Positions 1-8,334 of a stretch of 64,000 nucleotides of DNA are shown piece after piece. The stretch is taken from assembly GCA_017510425.1 (NCBI GenBank), contig JAFWNJ010000011.1, positions 1 to 64,000 of the forward strand, given 5' to 3'. The translations under genes were made by a program, and so were the position numbers. Under the pieces are notes generated by a model. It was not told the origin of the DNA, ran no database searches, and saw only the letters and a list, made by a program, of their open reading frames with translations. The stretch comes from Candidatus Saccharimonadota bacterium (GTDB lineage Bacteria; Patescibacteriota; Saccharimonadia; Saccharimonadales; Saccharimonadaceae). Position 1 is the stretch's first letter; every line of letters starts with the position of its first letter.

Positions 1-10
1 TAATAGATAT

Positions 11-54
11 GGGTATATTATTGTGGTATTTCATAACATTAATATACCCTTTTT
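11..54 (+). terminator. Intrinsic terminator of a gene left of the window
   Basis: A 9-bp perfect inverted repeat (GGGTATATT at 11-19, AATATACCC at 41-49) is followed by five T on the plus strand. It would end a plus-strand transcript entering from the left, converging on the phosphorylase gene. The stem is AT-rich, so efficiency is uncertain. Confidence 0.6.
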
Positions 55-92
55 GTTGATTCTTGGTAACCATTTATTAGGCTCCTCCAGTA

Positions 93-1859
93 TTATTGAT
101 TAGTAGCTGGAAAGTCTAATATGTGTCTGAACTTATGCAGGTAATCATTCATCATTCTGGCGCCAGATATAATAGGTAAAAATGCGCTTAATTGATGTTG
201 TATCATGAATTCCAAATCAAAATCGTTCTCCCACACTGCGATCGTGTCTTGCATTTGCTGATAAAGCATATCAAGTTCATCGCCTTCATTCTTGCCATTA
301 ACATTAAAGTAGTCATTCATATGTGCATCGGCCACACCGCCATCATGAGTAGAAATTAGGAGATTAAGATTTGCTACATCTTTCATCCAGCTAGTACCAC
401 AAGCCTCTAGCCCGACAATCGGAACATTAATTGCAACATTGCTACCACACGAAAGACCGAAAGCTAACTCCTCATCGTAATCCACGAGATAATGAACATG
501 TTCTCTCAAGTAATCGTCTGAATCGACTAAATTAAGGATATACTTTAATTTTGAGGACATGATTGTGTCGCCAGTATGGATTCGCCCAGTCAGTATATAA
601 TGAGCTCCGCGCGGCTCTAAAATATTAAGTAGCCGAGTAATATCACGAAATGGTAAATCGGGGCGTTTGTAATCGACAAAACGGCGTTTAAAGTCAAAGA
701 TAAAGTCATTACTATCAAAATGTAAAATCTTGCCATTTTGATCAGGACGACTCTTTAAACATTCATTTAGTATTTCCCTACCGTTTGACTTAAATCTCCT
801 AATACTATCAGCAGTCAAAGCCGAAAGCTTTTGCAAATACACTTCCGTCGGAAGATTAACATCGTCTAAGATTGCATAATCATGATAAAAATCTAAGACA
901 CACGGCATAGTCCAAGTATCTAAATCGATACCATTAGTAATAGCCTTAAATTTAACCTTATTTCCGGAGACATCATGGTAATTCGCCACTCTGGCATGGA
1001 GTTTCGACACGCCGCTCTTGAGCTCGGCAATCTCAATCGTCGCAGAAGAAAGTTTAATGTGACCACGATCGAATTTGTCAGAAAGCCATTTTTTCACCGC
1101 GGCAGACTTAAGATTCGGGAACACAAAACGGGTGAATTGTTCATAAGAGAACTCCGCTTCGGCCGCCTGAACCAAAGTATGATTGGTATATAAAGTATGT
1201 TTTCTCGTGTAAACCATCGCCTCATAAAAATCCATACCGTTACTGGATAGCTCATCAAGCCGAGCCAGCGCAGCAAAAAAAGTTGCAATCTCGTTAAGTT
1301 GCATAATGGCCGGCTTCAAACCTATAAGTTTTAGGGCGGCATAGCCACCAAATCCCAGGGCAACTTCTTGGTATAAACGGTGATCGGAGCCACTTAAGCC
1401 AGAATAAAGCTCACCAAAATTCGGTTCCGTAATAGCGATAATGCGCGAACTCATAAATTTCTTCTCGATGACATCAAGTTTGCAAAGCGTTCCGCAACAT
1501 TTGATGAAGACATTATCAATAAATTGATACCCAAAATCATGATAATCAACCGGTTTGCGAATATCCTTAATAAAACCATTCTCCATTTGCTGATGGGATT
1601 CAAAGGGATAAAAAGGAGTAATCAGTGTAAACGGAATCTGCATTTTTTCTGCAATTCTCCTCGTATCGGCCGCCAGAACACCAAGACCTCCTCCGCCGCG
1701 AATGCCATTTTTCTTATCATATAACTCAATAGTCCAATAAGTGTACGGCCTTTCGGGCGAAAGCGCCTTGGTCAGATGAGTTCTCTCGACTGCATCGTAA
1801 AAAATATCAATATCTTCAATATTCTCTAATGGATGATAAAAATAATCATTGTCGGTCAT
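93..1859 (-). CDS. glgP: Alpha-glucan (glycogen) phosphorylase, GT35 family
   Basis: Predicted to release glucose-1-phosphate from the ends of cytosolic alpha-glucan using phosphate and PLP. Visible are a glycine-rich GGGGLGVLAAD segment near residue 57, matching the GGLGVLAGD motif of phosphorylases, an LNEIATFFA stretch near residue 190 like the family HLNEGHAAF region, a YKRPDLPFRD segment near 400, and ACGTSWMKD near 490, where the lysine corresponds to the PLP lysine of the family GTSGMK/GTGNMK motif. At 588 aa it resembles the shorter bacterial and archaeal phosphorylases rather than the 800-aa E. coli type. The ATG lies 8 nt after TAAAAT with an upstream TG (extended -10), so the mRNA is probably leaderless. 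It shares a pathway with the GT and GH57 genes at 32.4-34.8 kb. Confidence 0.85.
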   Translation of the reverse strand: MTDNDYFYHPLENIEDIDIFYDAVERTHLTKALSPERPYTYWTIELYDKKNGIRGGGGLGVLAADTRRIAEKMQIPFTLITPFYPFESHQQMENGFIKDIRKPVDYHDFGYQFIDNVFIKCCGTLCKLDVIEKKFMSSRIIAITEPNFGELYSGLSGSDHRLYQEVALGFGGYAALKLIGLKPAIMQLNEIATFFAALARLDELSSNGMDFYEAMVYTRKHTLYTNHTLVQAAEAEFSYEQFTRFVFPNLKSAAVKKWLSDKFDRGHIKLSSATIEIAELKSGVSKLHARVANYHDVSGNKVKFKAITNGIDLDTWTMPCVLDFYHDYAILDDVNLPTEVYLQKLSALTADSIRRFKSNGREILNECLKSRPDQNGKILHFDSNDFIFDFKRRFVDYKRPDLPFRDITRLLNILEPRGAHYILTGRIHTGDTIMSSKLKYILNLVDSDDYLREHVHYLVDYDEELAFGLSCGSNVAINVPIVGLEACGTSWMKDVANLNLLISTHDGGVADAHMNDYFNVNGKNEGDELDMLYQQMQDTIAVWENDFDLEFMIQHQLSAFLPIISGARMMNDYLHKFRHILDFPATNQ

Positions 1860-1899
1860 ACATAATTATTTTAGCATAAAAATTTTACAGAACAATGAT

Positions 1900-2031
1900 A
1901 ATGTCATTAACTCAAGCATACTTTAAGCCCAACAGACAAAGTACTTTCAGGAACATGAAGACTTGGCCAGAGCGGCCCGGAGCGTGTCCTGAAAGTACTT
2001 TGTTGTTGGGCATGCTTAAGTTAATGGCATT
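1900..2031. repeat. 132-bp imperfect palindromic element
   Basis: A long inverted repeat fills the gap between two minus-strand genes. The core stem is 17 bp perfect (1936-1952 with 1987-2003). It continues as 8 bp (1927-1934 with 2004-2011), 6 bp (1914-1919 with 2012-2017) and 8 bp (1905-1912 with 2019-2026), interrupted by small bulges and a 7-nt asymmetric bulge at 1920-1926. The central loop is GC-rich with two GGCC tetramers. Too long and irregular for an ordinary terminator; it looks like a MITE or REP-type element, though it may also end the acyltransferase transcript. Confidence 0.85.
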
Positions 2032-2047
2032 TATGTAATCTAAAGTT

Positions 2048-3010
2048 TTAATACCAAAATTCTTTTGGTAGTTGATCAGCAATACGTTTATGGAAGTCCC
2101 AATCAAAACCTTCAAGTCGCTCTGGATTACTAGTTTTAAAATACTGCTTACGGATGTCTTTTGCTGTCATTATTTCACCAGGAATTAGACGGTATTTCTT
2201 CCAGAAATTAAGTCCCCGCTTATAATCTTTGGGCGGTAGAATGGCTAAGGGCAGAAAATCGCAGTTCATTTCCGGGTCAGCATAGAGCTTTAACGCTAGC
2301 ATTGACATAGTTGGTATGATATCTTCCTCCTTCTTGAAGGTAGCCTCGTTTTTAAACACCGTAGCTTGTCGCGTAGCGGAAGGAGCCACGAACACCACTC
2401 CGCCCTGTTTTAGTCCATCATGAGAAATACTGGTATATATATTCCGGAATTCTTTCTTCAGGCGTGAACCTTCTTCGAACAATAACGTCCCCTCTTTTAG
2501 ATTCATCTTCTGCCAAGTAGAAGGAGTAATTGTGGGGGTAATAATGATACCAAGCCGTTTAATCCGATCATAATTTGGCGCCAGAGACTCATACCACGGC
2601 AAATTTACAGGAAAAAACATGGGCTTATCACCCATGATATCAATCTTCATTGTCAGGATTCTCGCAATTTCACCAAGTGAGGGATGATTGAAACCAACCA
2701 CGAGACCATTTTGCTTATCTCTAGGCATGCCAGCATATGAACCAGGTGTGAGTTTCGAAAGGTCTTTCACCAATTTGCGACGTGCCGCCCTATTGTGCTC
2801 CACAACGTTATTCTTCGGCCCGGTCGTACGAAAGAAAAAATTAATAGCAGCATTGCATGCTTTCCCGACCGGTACCATTTCTTTCCGTAAGTCTTCAGCT
2901 CCCAGTGAAGCTAATAAGGAATAATTTTCGTGTTGTAATTTGTCTATAATTTGCTCAGCGCTTAATTCTTTAAGTTCTTTTTTTGTAAAAATATTTTTAC
3001 GTCTTGCCAT
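2048..3010 (-). CDS. PlsC-like 1-acyl-glycerol-3-phosphate acyltransferase family protein
   Basis: A 320-aa protein with a probable lysophospholipid acyltransferase fold. NHPSLGE near residue 107 fits the HX4(D/E) catalytic motif of the PlsC/LPLAT family, and EEGSRLKKE near 182 resembles the EGTRS substrate-binding motif. No clear membrane helix is visible. The start is placed at the second in-frame methionine (MARRKN): TATAAT lies 6 nt before this ATG, which makes the 14-residue-longer reading unlikely. It sits downstream of an unknown gene on the same strand (53-nt gap). Substrate unknown; given the reduced lipid metabolism usual in this group it may remodel scavenged lipids (inference). 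Confidence 0.65.
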   Translation of the reverse strand: MARRKNIFTKKELKELSAEQIIDKLQHENYSLLASLGAEDLRKEMVPVGKACNAAINFFFRTTGPKNNVVEHNRAARRKLVKDLSKLTPGSYAGMPRDKQNGLVVGFNHPSLGEIARILTMKIDIMGDKPMFFPVNLPWYESLAPNYDRIKRLGIIITPTITPSTWQKMNLKEGTLLFEEGSRLKKEFRNIYTSISHDGLKQGGVVFVAPSATRQATVFKNEATFKKEEDIIPTMSMLALKLYADPEMNCDFLPLAILPPKDYKRGLNFWKKYRLIPGEIMTAKDIRKQYFKTSNPERLEGFDWDFHKRIADQLPKEFWY

Positions 3011-3063
3011 AACTAAATTATAGCACATGTGGTAAAAATTAAAGCTTTTCACAAACTAATCGA

Positions 3064-4476
3064 TTAGGTGGTAGATAATTGCGAAACTATAATATCCTCG
3101 ATTTGTCTACCATCTACACCGGTCATACCAAGCGATTTAATTCCGTTTATGATTCTGTTCCGTTCATCTAGCGGGACCACTATGTGCTCAATATAATTCG
3201 GACCGATCCCAATCCGGAACATTTGTTCATTATCTTCAAACTCTTTGTTATTTTCTGCAATTAGGGAAAACAATTCTTCTGGAGAAAGACGATTAATGTA
3301 AGTGTCACCGCTCGTTGTCCCATATTGATCATCTGGATAAGCATACCAATCCATGCGATCCCATAATTCTGGCTTGAAAACGGCAATTACTTCATTTTGA
3401 CCCATTCTATTAATCTGAGTTGTATTCGCGATTCGTGTAAAAACGCTGTCGGCTCCCCCCGATATGAAATCATCAGTAGAGGAGGCTCCCTTCGCAATTA
3501 AACCTCTCGAAAAACGCTCGCTCGTGCTAAAAAGTCCTAAACTTAAGGCCCTATAGATACCCATAATTGAACCACTAGAGAATTCATGATAGGATCGTAA
3601 ATCTTCGCCAGATATTTTTAAATACTCTTCATGCTTGTTCCTGTCTATGAATGTCGTATAATTTAGAGATACTTCCTTATTTTGTAAATTCTCAACAGCT
3701 TTCGCCTGCTTCTGGGTAAGCCCAGCATCTATTTTATGGTGCCATTCGTAGCAATTTGTTTTAAACTCTCTTTCCGATTCTTCCGATACATTAGAAAACA
3801 CATCCTTAATACCGAAATCCTTTTCAAAAACATCCACAAGAAGTTGCTTCACTGTGTTAATACCTATATCGTCAGGCATTTCGATTTTGACTAATCCTAT
3901 TGCGGCTCTTGTTATTAATTCAGGCCTAAAACCAAAATAATCCTCATATTTCCCCATAGTGGCCATAGATGTAGGATCGGCAACAAAAACTCTTGCGTCA
4001 TTTTTCGTAAACACGAAAGCATCGCATAGTTTATATTCTTCCTTCGACGAAGCGCTGCTATAGACAAACTCACCATCATCTAATCGTGTGTCTCCAAGAG
4101 TTGCCTTCTCGGTCTGAACATCCCAGGTCTCCATTTTTTTCATCAAGGCGTTTTTAGGCCTGAGCTTTGCATAAAAAGATAAGAGATTCTTGTCTTTTTC
4201 ATAGACGACATTGATTCTTTGGTCCTGAAGCTGATCGCGACCACATTTTATTTCGGCGTTTGGGCGAAATGTCGCATCGCCAATATGCTGGAGCTCCTGG
4301 TTTAAAAGCGAGTTGAGCGTTCTGTCTATATCATCTACGAGAAGATCTTCTTTAATATTGGCTGGTTCTTTTGGGTCGTTAGAATGAAAACCATCAATAG
4401 AATCTTCAGATAAAACGTTTTGCCAACGAGTAGAGGGATTATTTTTTGGATTGTCTGAGGCAATTTCATTCTTCAT
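3064..4476 (-). CDS. Unknown 470-aa soluble protein
   Basis: I do not recognise this protein. It is acidic, has no signal peptide or membrane helix, and has a serine- and glycine-rich C-terminal third with SSTDDFISGGADSVFTRIAN (about residues 335-354) and a tyrosine-rich MDWYAYPDDQYGTTSG stretch (about 375-390). The glycine-, tyrosine- and acid-rich C-terminus loosely recalls ADP-ribosyltransferase-type folds, but I see no convincing R-S-E triad and do not assign it. The start is set at MKNEIAS because TATACT lies 10 nt upstream; an 8-residue N-terminal extension is possible. It ends 53 nt before the acyltransferase gene, so co-transcription is possible. It lies just outside the left boundary of the integrative element. 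Confidence 0.6.
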   Translation of the reverse strand: MKNEIASDNPKNNPSTRWQNVLSEDSIDGFHSNDPKEPANIKEDLLVDDIDRTLNSLLNQELQHIGDATFRPNAEIKCGRDQLQDQRINVVYEKDKNLLSFYAKLRPKNALMKKMETWDVQTEKATLGDTRLDDGEFVYSSASSKEEYKLCDAFVFTKNDARVFVADPTSMATMGKYEDYFGFRPELITRAAIGLVKIEMPDDIGINTVKQLLVDVFEKDFGIKDVFSNVSEESEREFKTNCYEWHHKIDAGLTQKQAKAVENLQNKEVSLNYTTFIDRNKHEEYLKISGEDLRSYHEFSSGSIMGIYRALSLGLFSTSERFSRGLIAKGASSTDDFISGGADSVFTRIANTTQINRMGQNEVIAVFKPELWDRMDWYAYPDDQYGTTSGDTYINRLSPEELFSLIAENNKEFEDNEQMFRIGIGPNYIEHIVVPLDERNRIINGIKSLGMTGVDGRQIEDIIVSQLSTT

Positions 4477-4537
4477 GATAAATACCAGTATAACATTCAA
4501 AAAGTAGTTAGTCTATGTATTTTTTTGTGCAACAAAA

Positions 4538-4559
4538 ATGGCTGGGGTGGTAGGACTCG
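4538..4559. repeat. Left attachment repeat (displaced tRNA-Gln 3' end)
   Basis: Identical over 22 bp to the 3' end of tRNA-Gln at 15902-15923: CCA, discriminator, acceptor 3' strand, T-stem 3' strand and part of the T loop. Identity stops in the T loop. This is the expected product of integration into a tRNA 3' end. It is followed by a dyad (ACTCG at 4554-4558 with a later CGAGT) and a TTTTCAA/TTGAAAA hairpin, which could be recombinase arm sites. Confidence 0.85.
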
Positions 4560-4614
4560 CATCGAGCTTTAGCGAGATCCGAGTTCTGCTTTTTCAAGTT
4601 TTGTTGAAAACAAA

Positions 4615-4640
4615 ATGGCTGGGGATGAGGGACTTAATTC
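4615..4640. repeat. Second, diverged tRNA 3'-end-like remnant
   Basis: 77 bp inside the left repeat, the motif TGGCTGGGG recurs, followed by GAGGGACTT. Read on the minus strand this looks like a decayed acceptor plus T-arm of a different tRNA, ending in CCA. It may be a scar of an earlier integration or part of a complex attachment site. The adjacent 4641-4740 shows nothing further that I can assign. Confidence 0.45.
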
Positions 4641-4742
4641 TCAACCCTAGTAAGTATATTGTATACCTTACGAATTTCGACATCAACACAGCAGAAACGA
4701 TATTGGAGGCTCACGGACACACTGTTACCATATAATTATCAT

Positions 4743-4791
4743 ATTACACACTTTTGCAAAAATTGTATTTTTGTGTAATACGTGCTATACT
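4743..4791 (+). promoter_or_regulatory. Promoter with palindromic operator before the ATPase gene
   Basis: ATTACACA at 4743-4750 and TGTGTAAT at 4772-4779 form an 8-bp inverted repeat. It encloses a -35-like TTGTAT (4763-4768), which is 17 bp before TATACT (4786-4791). The Shine-Dalgarno-like AAAAGGA follows before the ATG at 4809. A dyad over the -35 suggests repressor binding, perhaps autoregulation (inference). Confidence 0.5.
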
Positions 4792-4808
4792 AGAGAAAAG
4801 GACAAATT

Positions 4809-5999
4809 ATGGCAAGAATTAAAAGAAAATATCTGGACGAGGTTATCCGTACAATCGGAACGGAAGACATTAAAGTCATTACTGGGGTACGCCGAAGCGG
4901 TAAATCTATTTTGCTCGACGACTTCAAAAAATATGTCAAAAGCAATATCAAGAATGCAAACATTATCAGTTTTGACCTTTCTTCTCTAAAATATGAGAAA
5001 CTCCGTGAGTATCACGCCCTGAATGATTATGTTGAAGAGTATTTTGTTGACGGGGCAAAGAATTTTCTTCTAATAGATGAGGTACAGATGTGCGAAGGTT
5101 TTGAACTGGCACTTAATAGCCTCCACGCCTCCCATAAGTACGATATCTATATCACTGGGTCTAATGCCTTTCTTGCAGGAAGTGACCTTGCCACGCTCTT
5201 CGTTGGGCGAACCTACACCATCGAAGTCTACCCATTCTCCTTCGCCGAATTTATGGAATACTATGGATATAAAGATAAGTATGATGCTCTTGAAAAATAC
5301 GTCCGTGAAGGCGGAATGTCTGGTTCATACACATATAAAACCCTAGATGATAAATATGATTATCTTCGTGAGACTTATGATACTCTTATCGTCAGGGATA
5401 TTGAGGAAAAGCACGGCGTTAAAAATCCTGCCGTAATGGATGGCTTATCGGATTTCTTAATGGATAACATCTCAAAACCGACATCTGCCCGCAATATCAC
5501 AAACACATTAAACTCCAACAAGATTGAAGCATCAAATAAGACCATCACGGAATACATTAAATATCTCTGCGAAGCGTACGCTTTTTACAAGGTGAGACGA
5601 TACGATATTAAAGGCAAGCGATATCTTGCCACGACGGACAAATACTATCTTTCAGACCACGCTTTCCGCTATGCAAAATTGGGGACGAAGACCCCTAATT
5701 TCGGCGATACTTATGAAAATATTGTGGCGATTGAATTGATGCGACGTGGCTACGAAGTTTACGTCGGTGCGATGCGAAATGGTGAAATAGATTTTGTCGC
5801 TATTAAAGACGGAGAAAAGTTGTATATCCAGGTTTCATATCTGATAACGGAGCGAGAGACGATGGAAAGAGAGGTTGCGCCGCTTGTTAATATACCTGGC
5901 GGATATCAGAAACTCCTCATTGCCGGTACAAGACAGCCAGAGATGCAGTATGAAGGCATTCGTATTGTTGATATTGCCGATTGGCTGTTAGAGGAATGA
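4809..5999 (+). CDS. AAA_14 / DUF4143 family ATP-binding protein
   Basis: A 396-aa P-loop ATPase of the AAA_14-DUF4143 type. The Walker A motif is GVRRSGKS near residue 26, Walker B is FLLIDEVQ near 84, and YITGSNAFLAGSDLATLF near 115 fits the sensor region of this family. The C-terminal part has GEIDFVAIKDGEKLYIQVSY (about 335-354), which matches the degenerate PD-(D/E)XK-like core found in DUF4143 proteins. These ATPases are common in mobile elements and in host-restricted bacteria; their biochemical role is not established. Start supported by AAAAGGA 7 nt upstream. The stop is followed after one base by the next ATG, so the two genes form an operon that may act as one unit. Confidence 0.8.
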   Translation: MARIKRKYLDEVIRTIGTEDIKVITGVRRSGKSILLDDFKKYVKSNIKNANIISFDLSSLKYEKLREYHALNDYVEEYFVDGAKNFLLIDEVQMCEGFELALNSLHASHKYDIYITGSNAFLAGSDLATLFVGRTYTIEVYPFSFAEFMEYYGYKDKYDALEKYVREGGMSGSYTYKTLDDKYDYLRETYDTLIVRDIEEKHGVKNPAVMDGLSDFLMDNISKPTSARNITNTLNSNKIEASNKTITEYIKYLCEAYAFYKVRRYDIKGKRYLATTDKYYLSDHAFRYAKLGTKTPNFGDTYENIVAIELMRRGYEVYVGAMRNGEIDFVAIKDGEKLYIQVSYLITERETMEREVAPLVNIPGGYQKLLIAGTRQPEMQYEGIRIVDIADWLLEE

Positions 6000-6000
6000 T

Positions 6001-6828
6001 ATGAGCAGAAAGAACATCTATCAGATTATCAGCGAGCAAAAGGTCAATCCTACGAATGCTTTTGAGAGGCTAAAATACTATCTATTCTCAAAAGAATACC
6101 GTGGCACAGATTATCGCACATATACTGTGTCGACATTCATAGATAAGTATGTATTCTCGCATATGCCAATTAGAAAAGCATATATAAGTCTCGTCGACCT
6201 AATCGGCGGGGCTGGCATTATTAAGGTTCGGGAAAGGTATGAAAGAGAAATCGATGATATATTTACCCTATCCGAAATAATTCTTTGCGCTATTGATAAT
6301 ACCCCGAAAGAATTATTCGGAAAAGGGGGAATCGTACAAGTAGATTTTTATCACGATATTTTCTATGTGGTAAACTCAATAGTACAAGATACTGGTCATA
6401 AGATAGCAAAGATGCCGTACGGAAGGATTATAGTCACCGAAGACGCCATAAGAGACCAGGCAATATGGTTATCTCAAGATGAAGAAATGTCGCTGGCTTT
6501 ACTGGAATATACTCACTATGCAAATTCTGGCAATATTGAAGCAAAGGCTTCTATTCTCACTAAACTAGGTAAGATAATTGAACCACGCCTAGAAAATGCA
6601 CCTCAAAAATCTACTGCCGATATTGTTGGCTATCTACTAAACTCCTTCCATTTGCGACACAATAATCAATCTGGCAAGTGGTCTAAAGAGTACATTAAGG
6701 ATATGGACGACACGGAACGAGAGAAGTGGCTGGATAAACTGTATAACAGTATTGTGCATCTAATTATAGAAGATGAGCAGAAGTCGATAAACAAGGAAGT
6801 CGTTGAATTTCGGAAGAATAATCATTAG
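6001..6828 (+). CDS. Unknown protein, translationally coupled to the ATPase
   Basis: A 275-aa protein that I do not recognise. It is soluble, predicted mostly helical, with charged C-terminal helices and no signal peptide or catalytic motif that I can identify. Its ATG lies one base after the ATPase stop codon, so translation is probably coupled and the products may act together. A two-gene ATPase plus partner cassette with its own operator-like promoter and a terminator downstream (6939-6964), carried as cargo on a mobile element, is the layout expected of a small defence, toxin-antitoxin or element-maintenance module. That role is inference from context only. Confidence 0.65.
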   Translation: MSRKNIYQIISEQKVNPTNAFERLKYYLFSKEYRGTDYRTYTVSTFIDKYVFSHMPIRKAYISLVDLIGGAGIIKVRERYEREIDDIFTLSEIILCAIDNTPKELFGKGGIVQVDFYHDIFYVVNSIVQDTGHKIAKMPYGRIIVTEDAIRDQAIWLSQDEEMSLALLEYTHYANSGNIEAKASILTKLGKIIEPRLENAPQKSTADIVGYLLNSFHLRHNNQSGKWSKEYIKDMDDTEREKWLDKLYNSIVHLIIEDEQKSINKEVVEFRKNNH

Positions 6829-6938
6829 CATATAATACAATAAAAATACGAAATGTCAAAACTAATACACCTCCACGTATATGCGTTTTGCAAATATACG
6901 ACCTTCATTCTCCATCACCTTTACCCAATCATCACGCC

Positions 6939-6964
6939 GACCATCCAAAGGCTGGTCTTTTTTA
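6939..6964 (+). terminator. Intrinsic terminator of the ATPase operon
   Basis: GACCATCC (6939-6946) and GGCTGGTC (6949-6956) form an 8-bp stem with one mismatch and an AAA loop, followed by a run of T to 6964. It lies about 110 bp after the second gene of the operon. The 6829-6938 stretch holds no convincing gene. Confidence 0.75.
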
Positions 6965-7110
6965 CTAAAAAGAAGTTAAAAACTAATGATGGAGCAAGAA
7001 TAAAAGAAAACCAAAATATAATTCTGACACCCGTATGAAAGTGCTTATGTATATTATGCGATAACTTTTTGGGTCGGGGTTTGACAATGTATTTTTCGCT
7101 ATGTTTATGA

Positions 7111-7302
7111 TATAATTAAAGTGTTCTGAATTTCAATTTTACACACTGGTCTATCCGTGACAAGATAGGTAAATATTTGACCTCCGTGTGGAGCACCTCG
7201 CTCCAGTCAGGTCAAAAGCCAGTCTGTAGAAAATGAAGTTCAGAACACTCCATAGCGGGGTGTTCCACTTGGTTTATGGGGACAAATAATATCTATACGG
7301 AG
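7111..7302 (+). ncRNA. Structured 5' leader RNA, riboswitch-like three-way junction
   Basis: An extended -10 (TGATATAAT, hexamer at 7111-7116) precedes a leader of about 190 nt. P1 pairs 7120-7130 with 7239-7249 (11 bp perfect) and continues imperfectly to ACTGG (7145-7149) with CCAGT (7219-7223). Inside are P2 (7151-7155 with 7164-7168) and P3 (7176-7183 with 7209-7216, then GGAGC 7190-7194 with GCTCC 7200-7204). The 3' strand of P1 can instead pair downstream: 7243-7251 with 7257-7265, 9 bp with one G-U. CTCCGT at 7182-7187 is complementary to the Shine-Dalgarno ACGGAG at 7297-7302. No known class recognised. Alternatives: a replication origin hairpin of the element, or a palindromic repeat like those elsewhere in the window. 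Confidence 0.6.
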
Positions 7303-7308
7303 AAATAT

Positions 7309-8319
7309 ATGGCACACGACAATAAAAAGAGTAAGCACATCAGCAAACCTAGTACATCTAAAAAAAGTTTGTTGGCTTCAAAATCTAAACCGCATCTTGA
7401 TATTAAAAAAATATGGTTATTGTGTACTGCTACTATTGCGATTATTGCCGTCGTCGTATTTATCATAATTGCCCCTTCAGCATATAAATCGGAATTATCT
7501 GAACAAGGGAGCGGAAGGCTCAACGTTCAGACCAAAAGTGATAGAGAACTAATTATAGAAGATTTGTTAGGGATTGAAAGTACTTTAGAAGAAACGTCAA
7601 ATTTGGATTCAGAGAAAGTAGTCCTTGAGGGAATTTACAATAAGACGAGTACGCCAGAAGAAAATTGCAAAGGAAAAATAATTGAAGAGTCGAAGAACAC
7701 CTTTTTTGATAATAAGAATAATTTCTCTGTGGTTGAGCATAAGATATCGGTAAATGCTGGAATCCGAGACAAGGAGTTCGACAAATATTCGATTGGCAGT
7801 GATGGCGTATTGTATACAACATCTGTTGATAATAAAAAGTATAAGGCTATGGGAGGGCTAGGAATAGTGCAGAAGTTCGACTCAAATTCCAGCCACTACA
7901 ATAAGTACATAGACTATGGAATACTTGGCATTACGTGTAAGGTGTCTATAGTTGGTAATTATTCAGATGTAGAAAAAGGCTATACGAAAGAACTAGATAC
8001 AGAAGATGAAAATTTTGGACGCTATCTCCTCGGCACAGACATAATGTGGGGCGTTTATGCAGACGGCAACTTAACGACAAACTCTGATACCTATATAGTT
8101 ATCGTAGGCAAGGATTCAGAACTTAATGACGCAGAAAATGATGTGAGCGAAAATGCACTATCTAATTCTCATACTAGTGCTAATCCATATCCAAATTTAA
8201 AAGAAGATATTAGTCCAATTACAGAAATTCATATCTTTAATTTTGATTTTACTATAGATGAGAAGACGAAAGAGTTTGTCAATAAGTGGAGTTATGCTGT
8301 CAACAAGAATTTAAAATAA
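7309..8319 (+). CDS. Membrane-anchored unknown protein, cargo of the element
   Basis: A 336-aa protein with a lysine- and serine-rich cytoplasmic N-terminus (about 30 residues), one strongly hydrophobic helix (about residues 34-56) and a large, probably extracytoplasmic domain of about 270 residues. That domain has two cysteines and several N- and D-rich loops; I recognise no family. The start is set at MAHDNK because ACGGAG (7297-7302) lies 6 nt upstream; an 11-residue-longer start at 7276 has no ribosome binding site and would overlap the leader structure. It is the gene directly controlled by the structured leader. A probable small membrane protein follows at 8335. Confidence 0.7.
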   Translation: MAHDNKKSKHISKPSTSKKSLLASKSKPHLDIKKIWLLCTATIAIIAVVVFIIIAPSAYKSELSEQGSGRLNVQTKSDRELIIEDLLGIESTLEETSNLDSEKVVLEGIYNKTSTPEENCKGKIIEESKNTFFDNKNNFSVVEHKISVNAGIRDKEFDKYSIGSDGVLYTTSVDNKKYKAMGGLGIVQKFDSNSSHYNKYIDYGILGITCKVSIVGNYSDVEKGYTKELDTEDENFGRYLLGTDIMWGVYADGNLTTNSDTYIVIVGKDSELNDAENDVSENALSNSHTSANPYPNLKEDISPITEIHIFNFDFTIDEKTKEFVNKWSYAVNKNLK

Positions 8320-8334
8320 TAAAGGATTAAGAAG

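Noticed and set aside
4538-4735. A 65-codon reading frame at the left end of the element
   Set aside because: It is made largely of tRNA 3'-end fragments and a hairpin and has no ribosome binding site. Not a gene.
6853-7038. A 61-codon reading frame in the gap after the ATPase operon
   Set aside because: It runs through the terminator at 6939-6964, has no ribosome binding site and no protein-like composition.
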